From assembly GCA_028867035.1 (NCBI GenBank), contig JAGWHB010000002.1, positions 334,852 to 398,851 on the forward strand: a stretch of DNA of 64,000 nucleotides, given 5' to 3'. The translations under genes and the position numbers were made by a program. The stretch comes from Nitrososphaerota archaeon (GTDB lineage: Archaea > Thermoproteota > Nitrososphaeria > Nitrososphaerales > Gagatemarchaeaceae). The notes under the pieces are model-generated. The model saw only the letters and a program-made list of their open reading frames with translations. It did not search any database and was not told the origin of the DNA. Positions 24,901 through 30,837 of this stretch are shown here, one piece after another (the first letter of the stretch is position 1; every line of letters begins with the position of its first letter).

Positions 24901-25340
24901 CTGCTCTGCTTGACGAACACCCGAGTCGGGAGCAACAAATGGTCGCCAAGTTTGAGCTTCTCGGCTTCGACGTAAGCGGTCTCTCCAGATGCCAGCATGA
25001 CCAAGAACTTGTGTTCGGGCGTTGTTCGTACCGAATATCCAGCCTTGGTCTCTACGGTGACGAGTCTGTCCGCCTGTAGTTTCCACACGTATGTTGCGGG
25101 TACTGGAGTAGCTCTACCATCCGTTCCTACGGACAGCAGTTCTAGGTCTTTGGCCTGGAAAGTTACCCCGTCGGGTCTGTTGATTGGCGGACCACTCTGA
25201 AAGGTCTCGAATACGTCCTTTGCCTGTAGGATTCGCCCGTCAGCAAGTTGAATCGGGGTATCTCCGCTAACGCACTTTCCACTGTCCACGTGACCCAGAA
25301 TGACAACGACGGGTTGCCTCAGCCGAACTTTCTCTGGCAT
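21978..25340 (-). CDS. infB: Translation initiation factor aIF5B (IF-2 homologue), with intein
   Basis: The GTPase that joins ribosomal subunits during initiation. The precursor is 1120 aa; without the intein it is about 597 aa, the normal archaeal length. The P-loop is interrupted between GHVDSGK and TSLADGLRG. The remaining G motifs are intact: GGITQEIGASFFPM (switch I), MIDTPGHAVFSNL (switch II), ALNKIDMI. Domains II-IV follow. The start is an ATG 26 nt after Ndk, so it belongs to an L24e-Ndk-aIF5B operon, which is a common archaeal arrangement. Confidence 0.95.
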   Translation of the reverse strand: MPEKVRLRQPVVVILGHVDSGKCVSGDTPIQLADGRILQAKDVFETFQSGPPINRPDGVTFQAKDLELLSVGTDGRATPVPATYVWKLQADRLVTVETKAGYSVRTTPEHKFLVMLASGETAYVEAEKLKLGDHLLLPTRVFVKQSSIDGIKAAILTTLSDGFLIRVSPDFVRQVRGIASGGIEELGTELGDRHFSYHLGKRYFRASVFREIVSKLKLTPTEGYDAISELKFSSAAWHGGRTTKWISLPKDENGFRALAYLVGLLYGDGLARTAYLSNTSLDLISEFRQSLEIAFNVGYGESWNRTSYIVRHRGGKSLSMFLHECFDYPLEDKTRILDVPRLISVLPDNLVAAFLQGFFDAEGFVQKGRNIGVGCESSMLMKKLPMLLQRFGCLAYFGKRSHKREIFIAGKTFVSAFNREIGFREPTKVGSARRRERFSETNRVFELTPIPGEFLREVRAGRRVVWNEHFQLTSFEAYTRLSKGVLTRLQQAVPSYVNPSLDKTLANFSMVQVTRLEMEDGNFEVYDFTVDKTHNFIANCLVIHNTSLADGLRGTGVQAREVGGITQEIGASFFPMETLKQICGPLLDKAGGELEIPGLLMIDTPGHAVFSNLRLRGGSAADIAILVVDVLKGLENQTLESIDILKQRHVPFLIALNKIDMIAGWKKGSKGPLLQLMKEQPPQWNDELEERLYNVVGGLSRLGFQSDAYYRVKDFRQQVSIVPISARAHAGIPEMLAMLIGLAQQFLKGRLEVPDAANKPARGIILEMQEEVGIGETANIILTEGTLKVGDSISLVRKDGAFKSKVKALFMPKPLDEMRDPRDKFTSVDSVYAAAGVKLVSPDLAGVVAGTSVASFKTDKQFLGLKAEMEKELSNIVVKTDNMGVIVKAGSIGGLEALLRMLEERGVPVRQADIGDISKNDIIDAQVVGDHDPYLGAILGFDSKVLPEAKDYVGTSPIFVSAIIYEVLDNYVNWAAAKRESDEKAALSGLTRPSKLKVIPGTFFRRNDPAVFGVEIVAGRLKPKVKLMSTEGVELGTVEQVQDQGKALTEAKEGDKVAISVDGPTLGRQVKENDTIYTMPRSHEARLLRTKLVGSLTMKEKEVLDEIIRIKSSADPLFGF
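23706..25274 (-). mobile_element. Intein with LAGLIDADG endonuclease in aIF5B
   Basis: A 523-aa intein at the same place in the P-loop as the aIF2-gamma intein (GHVDSGK^TS). Splicing parts: Cys1 (CVSGDTPIQL), block B TPEH (VRTTPEHKFLVM), C-terminal LVIHN and +1 Thr. The endonuclease is the classic two-motif type, LVGLLYGDG and LQGFFDAEG, both with their catalytic Asp or Glu, so homing activity looks intact. Inteins at this IF2 site are known from other archaea. A helical DNA-binding-like region lies ahead of the first motif. Confidence 0.93.
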
Positions 25341-25366
25341 TTTCTATCCAGCCCCTTAAGATGCCT

Positions 25367-25789
25367 TCACCCTTTCGTCTTGCTGAAAAACGCTGCCTGC
25401 TCCTTTGTAAAGCTCTCGGCTGAATCTGAAGCGTGGATGGTATTGTCCGTCAGCCCGAGCCCGAAGTCTCCCCTTATCGTCCCTGCGGCAGCCTCCCAGC
25501 TCTTCGTGGCCCCCACCATCCGCCTTACTGTCGCCACCGCGTCCTTCCCAGAGAGGACCGCCCCGACGACGGGCCCCGATGTGATGAACGCGACCAGCTC
25601 TTTGAAGAAAGGTTTCTCTTTGTGAACGCTGTAGAACTCTTCTGCCTGTGGTTTGGACATGGTAAGCATCTGCAACCTCTTCACGACGAACCCCTTCGTC
25701 TCGAACCTCCCAAGGATCTCCCCGACCAGCCCCCTCCTCACTCCGTCGGGCTTGACAACAATCAAAGTCTCCTCGGTCGAGGAGCTCAT
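25367..25789 (-). CDS. ndk: Nucleoside diphosphate kinase
   Basis: A 140-aa enzyme that balances NTP pools by phosphate transfer through a histidine. LIVVKPDGVRRGLVGEIL opens the fold and HKEKPFFKELVAFITSGPVV follows. The active-site His lies in the region NTIHASDSAESF, which also carries the usual nucleotide-binding Ser/Asp pattern. The ATG at 25789 overlaps the L24e stop (ATGA); the open frame upstream overlaps L24e and is not used. Confidence 0.95.
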   Translation of the reverse strand: MSSSTEETLIVVKPDGVRRGLVGEILGRFETKGFVVKRLQMLTMSKPQAEEFYSVHKEKPFFKELVAFITSGPVVGAVLSGKDAVATVRRMVGATKSWEAAAGTIRGDFGLGLTDNTIHASDSAESFTKEQAAFFSKTKG

Positions 25790-25968
25790 TTCTTGGTAGG
25801 TCTCCTTGCCCACTTCAGCTTGCGGGAGTCCCTGCCAAGCTTCAGCTCGTTGACCTTGCACTTCGAAGAGCAGTAGGCGCGTGTGGAGCCGTCGTTCTTC
25901 ACAAACAGGATGCCGGAGCCGAGTCTGACCTCTTTACCACAGAAGACGCATTTCTTTGGAACATACAT
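25786..25968 (-). CDS. rpl24e: Large-subunit ribosomal protein L24e
   Basis: A 60-aa zinc-binding ribosomal protein: C7-x2-C10 (CVFCGKEV) and C33-x3-C37 (CSSKC), then KLGRDSRKLKWARR. First gene of the L24e-Ndk-aIF5B operon. A TATA-like box (26014-26022, CTTTATATC on the minus strand) lies about 50 nt upstream, so the mRNA should have a leader of about 20 nt, unlike most operons here. Confidence 0.95.
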   Translation of the reverse strand: MYVPKKCVFCGKEVRLGSGILFVKNDGSTRAYCSSKCKVNELKLGRDSRKLKWARRPTKK

Positions 25969-26049
25969 TTCAGGCTAGGACACCTCGACCTTTGGCTGGC
26001 CTTTGAGACTTGGGATATAAAGACGGCGCCGGTTCGGAAGGCCATGTCT

Positions 26050-26988
26050 TCACGTAGGGACGGTGCCGCCCAGGGTCCTCATCCAGAACTGGGCTTCTAC
26101 TATCGTCCTCTGGGCCAGGTCCTTGGGGTGGGCGACGAACCCCTTGAGGGCGGCCGCCACCGTCTCGGAGCCAAGGTTGGCAATGTCTTCGAGGCTGACG
26201 TTCTTCAGGCCCGTCGCGCGCCTGAGCCTGCTCTCTACCTCCAGCACGTTCGCCTGGATACCTTCCAGGTCCTCCCTGTCAGCGAAGGCGCTGCACAGGA
26301 AGGGCACGCTCCCAGATAGTATGATCTCCTTCACTGACATCCCCCTGGAACGGAGGGCGGCGTACATATGGCTGGGGGGGACCACCTCTTCCTCGGAGAA
26401 TACGTTGTAAAGTGTCCGCGCGACCGGCATCTTTCGGATGCCTCTCCTTTCTGAGACAAGCCTTTTCAGGTCGACCGACGCGATGAACGGGAAGACGAAG
26501 TCGACAGACCTGGCCATCTTCTTGGCTATGTTCTGCCTGAACCACATCCTGAGTTCGTCCTGGGAGTTGAGGTTGGACGGGGTCTTCAACGGCGGGAGGA
26601 CCCAGAGCCCCGGCTGGATGCTCTTGAACCCGAGTTCGATCAGCCTTTCCCGAGCCGCCGTAGGCTCACCCCTCTTCTTTTTTCCCTTCTCGTAGGACTT
26701 GTAAAGGAGGAGGGCCCTGACTTCCCTTGGAAACGTCCTGATGAGTTCTTCGACGGTCACGCCCGAGTTCTTGAGCTGCCATTCGAGCCTCTTCATCAGG
26801 CGCCGGTAAGTCGCCTCCGGGTCCGCCTGCGGGGAGGCGTCGAGGTGGTCCTCCCCCTCGACCTCGATTCTTAGTATCACCGATTGGATCAGGTCCTCTT
26901 CCTTGGGTGAGCTTCCCTGGTTCGAGATCTTGCTGAGCGGGGAGCGGACCCTGTCGAACAGACCCGTGATGCGCTTGACCGCAGACAA
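26050..26988 (-). CDS. Uncharacterised protein near the tubulin-like gene
   Basis: A 312-aa soluble, charged protein that I do not recognise. It has no membrane helix or signal peptide. The N-terminus (about 1-60) is polar, followed by helical stretches (YRRLMKRLEWQLKNSGVTVEELI), a Lys-rich hinge (SYEKGKKKRGEP), a compact middle containing FKSIQPGLWVLPPL, and a helical C-terminus. No catalytic motif is evident. The TTG at 26988 lies 32 nt from a TATA-like box (27016-27025), so it may have its own transcript. It is also in line after the tubulin-like and 181-aa genes. A role in the same module is inferred from position only. Confidence 0.6.
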   Translation of the reverse strand: MSAVKRITGLFDRVRSPLSKISNQGSSPKEEDLIQSVILRIEVEGEDHLDASPQADPEATYRRLMKRLEWQLKNSGVTVEELIRTFPREVRALLLYKSYEKGKKKRGEPTAARERLIELGFKSIQPGLWVLPPLKTPSNLNSQDELRMWFRQNIAKKMARSVDFVFPFIASVDLKRLVSERRGIRKMPVARTLYNVFSEEEVVPPSHMYAALRSRGMSVKEIILSGSVPFLCSAFADREDLEGIQANVLEVESRLRRATGLKNVSLEDIANLGSETVAAALKGFVAHPKDLAQRTIVEAQFWMRTLGGTVPT

Positions 26989-27036
26989 GCTTCCGCGCTA
27001 CCCGGCCCCGTTGAATTCTAAAAGGTGTCTTCCTTC

Positions 27037-27582
27037 TCAGGGTTGGGCCGAAAGCTTCCTCTTGACTGTCTTCCTGATGCCCTCGAACGCTTCGACCACC
27101 TTCTTCTTCGCGAAGTACTCGTCTGTCTCGCTGACTGTGACCCTGTCTTCTGCTATCAAGACCTCTCCTATCTTAAGGGGGGAGGGGATTCCAAGCATAA
27201 CCGAAAGCTCTTCGACGCTCTTCGGGAACGTCGCTCCCGACCTGAACCTGAAAGTGTACTCCTCGTCCCCCTTGGTAGGGGTGGGGTCGAGCGGGATCAC
27301 GAGGCTCTCTGAGCTGAAACCAGCCAGGACCGAGCCCTGGGCTTCCTGGATGGATCGGACTACAGTGTCCCTCTCCTTCTTTAGCTCGGACTCGCGGTCC
27401 ACGTGCCCCGGGTCGCTCCAGTTCATCCCTATCAGGGCGTAGAACGCCTGGTCCTTCTCTATCCTCTTGGGGTCCTGCTTGATCTCCTGGCGGAGGACCT
27501 CGAGCTCGGCGTCTATGGTCCTGAGCCTCTTCTGCTCTTCGAGCAGTCTGCCGGAAGTGACCTCAAGTTCAGTCAGGTTCAA
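27037..27582 (-). CDS. Coiled-coil protein partnered with the tubulin-like GTPase
   Basis: A 181-aa protein of unknown family. Residues 1-35 and 63-85 are heptad-like (LLEEQKRLRTIDAELEVLRQE; ESELKKERDTVVRSIQEA) and should form a coiled coil. The C-terminal ~90 residues look like a small mixed domain ending in a basic helix (EGIRKTVKRKLS). There is no signal peptide. It starts with a TTG 7 nt after the stop of the tubulin-like gene, so the two are almost certainly co-transcribed and it may bind or regulate the filament. The function is not known. Confidence 0.65.
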   Translation of the reverse strand: MNLTELEVTSGRLLEEQKRLRTIDAELEVLRQEIKQDPKRIEKDQAFYALIGMNWSDPGHVDRESELKKERDTVVRSIQEAQGSVLAGFSSESLVIPLDPTPTKGDEEYTFRFRSGATFPKSVEELSVMLGIPSPLKIGEVLIAEDRVTVSETDEYFAKKKVVEAFEGIRKTVKRKLSAQP

Positions 27583-27589
27583 TTTCGGG

Positions 27590-28954
27590 CTAACCCAGGT
27601 GGCTTGAGACTTCGATGACAGCCTTCTTGAACTCCTCGTGGGTCAGGTTCCTGTTCTGGTACTCGTCTTTGTAGGAATCCCAGGCGTCTTCGGCTTCGGT
27701 GACTATCGGGAGGAGCTTCTTGCTAATCCCCTTGACGTTGAGGAGTATCATGGCAGAGGCAGGCTCGTTCGGCATTGTGGGTATCTTGATGAAAATGATC
27801 CTCTTGTCCTTGATGTCGAACTTCTCGGCGAGCAGCTTCTTGAAGAACTCCCGCTCCTCGGCGGTCGGGCTGCCGCTGCTCTTGACGAGGACGCAGGCTG
27901 AGTCGGTCTTGCCCTTTTCCATCTCCCCGTCTTGCTCCAGGTCGAAGAGTATCCCGTCGTTCCCGTCGCTGATCGCCTGCTCGATTGACCTCAACGTGGA
28001 GCCTCCCTTCGGGACCAGGGGAATCAGCCAGGGGATCACGAACTTCGGCTTGCTCGCCGCGAGCCAGGTCCTGTAGTTGGACATATCCCACTCAGTCTCG
28101 CGGATGAACGAGTCCATGAACTCCGCTATCACGTGGGCCGCGAGCAGGTTCTTGTCCCTATAGTCGTGCCATCCGACCCGGATCTGCTTGGGGAGCTCGT
28201 CAACGATGGAAGACCTTGCGTCCAGCATCCCCTTGAGCCTGTCGGCCTGGAACCGGAGTTCCTTGTTGTCCATCAATATCGGCGCGTCCGAGTATTTGAT
28301 CTGGTAAGCGAGGTTGAGCACGATGCTGATGTGAGCGGGCCCGTAGATCACCGGGTCCCAGCCGAACTCCGGGAGGATCCCAAACGTCGCTATGGTCGCA
28401 TGCCCCAGCACGTTGCTCCCCTTCACATAGGACATGAACTCCGAAGAGAAAGAACCACCCGTCCCGCCGCCCATGCTGAAGGGGACGACGAAGCCTCTCA
28501 CCGGTTCGGGAGATATGGCTTGGATTCGCGAGGCGATGTCCTGCTTGCCCACGATCTCGTTCCTGAACCTGCTCCTCCCTTCGGCCCAGTTCCTCGCCGC
28601 CCCGCCCAGGCCGTAGACGGCGTGCTTGTCCTTCATCGCGAAGAGCTGAGGGTAGGACTGAAGGATCAGGTTGGCCGAGCGCGGGTCGAGGTCGACCAGC
28701 AGGGCCCTGGGCACAAGCGGAGTCTCCCCCTTCCTCAATGAAGCGCCGAACCTCAGGATCGTGCTGCCGTACCTCCTCAGCACCTCCAGCTGCTGCTTCT
28801 CCCCCTTCAATGTCGGGGCGCTCGGGTTGGCCCCGACGTCGATGAGAACCCAGCGATAGGCTTCGGCTCCTATGCCAACCCCTGCGTGCCCCATGCATGC
28901 CATGATAACGGGGTTTGGCGCCAGCGGTGCCTGGTTAGCTACCCTGAATGCCAA
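27590..28954 (-). CDS. Tubulin/FtsZ-superfamily GTPase, tubulin-like
   Basis: A 454-aa member of the tubulin superfamily. Nucleotide-binding elements are in order: GHAGVGIGAEA (22-32, like tubulin's AGVQIGN), VPRALLVDLDP (81-91, as in VPRAVFVDLEP) followed by YPQLF, NWAEGR (122-127), the signature SMGGGTGGSF (160-169), and ILMDNKEL (226-233) at the base-binding site. KFVIPWLIPL (304-313) aligns with tubulin's HFFMPGFAPL. An acidic residue at D290 may serve the T7 loop. These features are more like tubulin than FtsZ. The length is also tubulin-like. It starts with a TTG 26 nt from a box shared with the divergent vWA gene. The function is inferred: filament-forming, perhaps membrane remodelling. 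Confidence 0.8.
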   Translation of the reverse strand: MAFRVANQAPLAPNPVIMACMGHAGVGIGAEAYRWVLIDVGANPSAPTLKGEKQQLEVLRRYGSTILRFGASLRKGETPLVPRALLVDLDPRSANLILQSYPQLFAMKDKHAVYGLGGAARNWAEGRSRFRNEIVGKQDIASRIQAISPEPVRGFVVPFSMGGGTGGSFSSEFMSYVKGSNVLGHATIATFGILPEFGWDPVIYGPAHISIVLNLAYQIKYSDAPILMDNKELRFQADRLKGMLDARSSIVDELPKQIRVGWHDYRDKNLLAAHVIAEFMDSFIRETEWDMSNYRTWLAASKPKFVIPWLIPLVPKGGSTLRSIEQAISDGNDGILFDLEQDGEMEKGKTDSACVLVKSSGSPTAEEREFFKKLLAEKFDIKDKRIIFIKIPTMPNEPASAMILLNVKGISKKLLPIVTEAEDAWDSYKDEYQNRNLTHEEFKKAVIEVSSHLG

Positions 28955-28972
28955 CGTTCCGACCCTCGGTGC

Positions 28973-28984
28973 TTCTTTTTTATG
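28973..28984. promoter_or_regulatory. Shared divergent promoter of the tubulin-like and vWA genes
   Basis: A single A/T tract (CTTTTTTATGT on the plus strand, CATAAAAAAG on the minus) lies 26 nt from the TTG of the tubulin-like gene and about 34 nt from the TTG of the vWA gene. It is the only TATA-like element in the gap. Both genes are therefore probably expressed together from one site. Confidence 0.45.
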
Positions 28985-29013
28985 TGTTTGTTGAGGCCCG
29001 AAGCGGCTCCGCT

Positions 29014-29589
29014 TTGAGTTATGATGAGTCGAAGGCGAAAGACTTGCTCTTTGTGATCGATGGGTCCCGTAGTATGGGGGGGAAATTGAGATCCTCGGGG
29101 ATGAGCAAGATCAGGGTCGTCCAGAGGGGGCTGATGGGATTCGTCTCGGAGCTCTGGCCGGTTTCCTACTACCCATGGCCGGTCAGGATGGGGATTTCGT
29201 TCTACCGCCTGCTGGGGACGCCCGGGTCGACCCAGATCGAAGTCGTGGTCCCTTTGAACCCACCCCCCGCGTCCTTGGAGCTGTATCGGCTCAGCGAGAT
29301 CGCCTGTAAGGGCGGGAGCCCGCTGATCGACGCCGTCAGATTTGGGATCAACACCGCCTCCGATTCGGCCAGGGCGGAGAAGGTGGTCAAGCTGATCAGC
29401 GACGGCGGCAACGACGGCGACCCCATCAAAGGCATGGGGGACGAGCTGAGGGCGTCTCCGGTAGTGGTCGACACGATAGAGCTGTCGAACGAGGCGTCAG
29501 CGGAGCTCAGGGAGATAGCGGCGAAGACCCACGGCTCCTATACGAGGCCCACCAACTTTGCAGAGTTCGAGAAAGCCATCAGAAAGTGA
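29014..29589 (+). CDS. von Willebrand factor A domain protein
   Basis: A 191-aa single vWA domain without signal peptide or membrane helix, so cytoplasmic. The metal-dependent adhesion site is nearly complete: DGSRS (DxSxS) in LFVIDGSRSM, a Ser/Thr position in GGSPLIDAV, and the Asp in LISDGGNDGD. vWA domains bind partner proteins in a metal-dependent way. It is divergent from the tubulin-like gene with a common promoter. The TTG at 29014 follows the promoter; a GTG at 28984 or ATG at 28948 would overlap the promoter or the neighbouring gene. Confidence 0.8.
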   Translation: MSYDESKAKDLLFVIDGSRSMGGKLRSSGMSKIRVVQRGLMGFVSELWPVSYYPWPVRMGISFYRLLGTPGSTQIEVVVPLNPPPASLELYRLSEIACKGGSPLIDAVRFGINTASDSARAEKVVKLISDGGNDGDPIKGMGDELRASPVVVDTIELSNEASAELREIAAKTHGSYTRPTNFAEFEKAIRK

Positions 29590-29603
29590 ACAGCCCTCCA
29601 GCG

Positions 29604-29628
29604 CGAGACCGTAGACCAATAGGTCTCG
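29604..29628. repeat. Inverted repeat between convergent genes
   Basis: CGAGACC and GGTCTCG separated by 11 nt, in the gap between the vWA stop and the S28e stop. It may form a hairpin at the 3' ends of the two converging transcripts. No gene is seen in the gap (29590-29696). Confidence 0.4.
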
Positions 29629-29696
29629 AATGACTAGCCTCCGAGGGAGTTCAGCATTGGGTCAGAAAAGGCTCAAAATCGAGGTTTACTTGGAGT

Positions 29697-29978
29697 CTAA
29701 TGCGTGAATCCGAGCTGTATTGCCAGAGAGAGTCCGAAAATGAGCGCTAGAAGTATATCCAACTTTAATTTGCGCGCCTCTCTCTCAGTCTCCCTCAAAA
29801 CAAGCACGTCAGCAAATCTGATGGGTCCTTTGACGTTCCTCGTCAAAATGCGCCCTTTTTCTTTCCCTTCCAGGATTTTGACCCTGACCTGAGTGATCTC
29901 CCCGGCGACCCCGGTCCTCCCCACTATCTGGACGACCTCGGCGGGGGTTAGCGTCTCGACTTCTTTTTTGCTGCTCAT
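29697..29978 (-). CDS. rps28e: Small-subunit ribosomal protein S28e with hydrophobic tail
   Basis: The first ~71 residues are a normal S28e ([39 protein letters not shown], ending [11 protein letters not shown]). Archaeal S28e usually stops here. This one continues for 22 residues as [22 protein letters not shown], a stretch that looks like a membrane helix. A lost stop codon or a frameshift is a simple explanation; a true membrane tail would be remarkable. Its start overlaps the L7Ae stop (ATGA), the usual archaeal L7Ae-S28e pair. Confidence 0.85.
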   Translation of the reverse strand: MSSKKEVETLTPAEVVQIVGRTGVAGEITQVRVKILEGKEKGRILTRNVKGPIRFADVLVLRETEREARKLKLDILLALIFGLSLAIQLGFTH

Positions 29979-30361
29979 GCGGTTTTCTTCAGCCTCGAAA
30001 GCTCTTGGGTGACCTGTTCCAGTATCTGAGAGCCTTCGCCTGCTTCAAGGACCGCGGCGGCGGCCGTAGAAACGTCGATGCCGATGGCGGGCCCTATCTG
30101 GTCCTTCGACGGCACGAAGACGTAGGGGATCTTCCTCTCGTCGCAGAGGATGGGCAGGTGAGCGACAACTTCGGGGGGTGTGACATCTTCGGCTATGACT
30201 ACGAGCTTGGCCAGGCCCCTTTCGATGGCCTTCGTGGACTCGTTGGTGCCCTTGCGGACCTTCCCCGTCCGAGAAGCCTGCCTGAGCACCTCATAGGCGG
30301 CTTCGGAGACCTCCTTCGGGGTCTCGAACTTGATGTAGTACGGCCTCTTGTCTGGGGTCAT
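29975..30361 (-). CDS. rpl7ae: Ribosomal protein L7Ae
   Basis: A 128-aa kink-turn RNA-binding protein of the ribosome, which also serves box C/D and H/ACA RNPs and RNase P in archaea. The RNA-contact segment [13 protein letters not shown] and the [23 protein letters not shown] core are typical. The ATG at 30361 begins the conserved sequence; the open frame extends upstream to 30427. A TATA-like box (30396-30404, ATTTATAAC on the minus strand) lies 39 nt away. Confidence 0.95.
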   Translation of the reverse strand: MTPDKRPYYIKFETPKEVSEAAYEVLRQASRTGKVRKGTNESTKAIERGLAKLVVIAEDVTPPEVVAHLPILCDERKIPYVFVPSKDQIGPAIGIDVSTAAAAVLEAGEGSQILEQVTQELSRLKKTA

Positions 30362-30395
30362 CTTTGAATCTCCCAGACTCGCCCTTTCTGACCCC

Positions 30396-30404
30396 GTTAT
30401 AAAT
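30396..30404 (-). promoter_or_regulatory. TATA-like box for L7Ae-S28e
   Basis: ATTTATAAC on the minus strand, about 39 nt from the ATG at 30361, implying a short leader of about 10 nt. Confidence 0.45.
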
Positions 30405-30461
30405 CGTTGCGATGCGAAACGACGCAAAGCACGGATGAGAGCCCGTCAGGCCCCACCACTC

Positions 30462-30740
30462 CTAGCCGGTCAGGGATACCGTCAGGTTGGTGTTCGACAT
30501 CAGCTCGTAGTTCCCCTGGTAGTAGAAGGCGCCCCTGCCAGTCAGGTAGTAGCTGACCGAGCCGTACCCCTGGACCGATTCGCCTGCGAATATGCAGTTG
30601 GTGAGGTTGGCCGTGCATGGCTGGCCCCCTGACGTCGAGGTGGAGTTGCTCGCCTTTGCAGAAGAGGGCACCGCCGGGACGAAGACAGAGATGGCCAACA
30701 GTACGAAAAGCGTTGCTATCCCTGCTATCGCTCTACGCAT
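30462..30740 (-). CDS. Small secreted protein
   Basis: A 92-aa protein with a signal peptide (AIAGIATLFVLLAISVFVP, then VPSSAKA as a likely cleavage area). The body is Asn/Ser/Thr-rich, with two cysteines (QPC and NLTNC) that could form a disulphide and several N-glycosylation sequons. No family is recognised. It starts at the ATG at 30740 or a TTG at 30749. It lies alone between L7Ae and GluRS. Confidence 0.6.
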   Translation of the reverse strand: MRRAIAGIATLFVLLAISVFVPAVPSSAKASNSTSTSGGQPCTANLTNCIFAGESVQGYGSVSYYLTGRGAFYYQGNYELMSNTNLTVSLTG

Positions 30741-30837
30741 GACACCCAAATCGGCGTTCGGCTCTTAGCCCTTCGGTAACTATCCTACAGAAGAATCCAG
30801 TGCCGCCTCTTGGGAGGGGATCCTCTCGAACGGCAGG

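Noticed and set aside
27590..28954. Calling the GTPase a standard FtsZ
   Set aside because: The N-terminal AGVGIG, VPRALLVDLDP and KFVIPWLIPL segments follow tubulin spacing, and FtsZ-specific segments and the C-terminal peptide are not seen.
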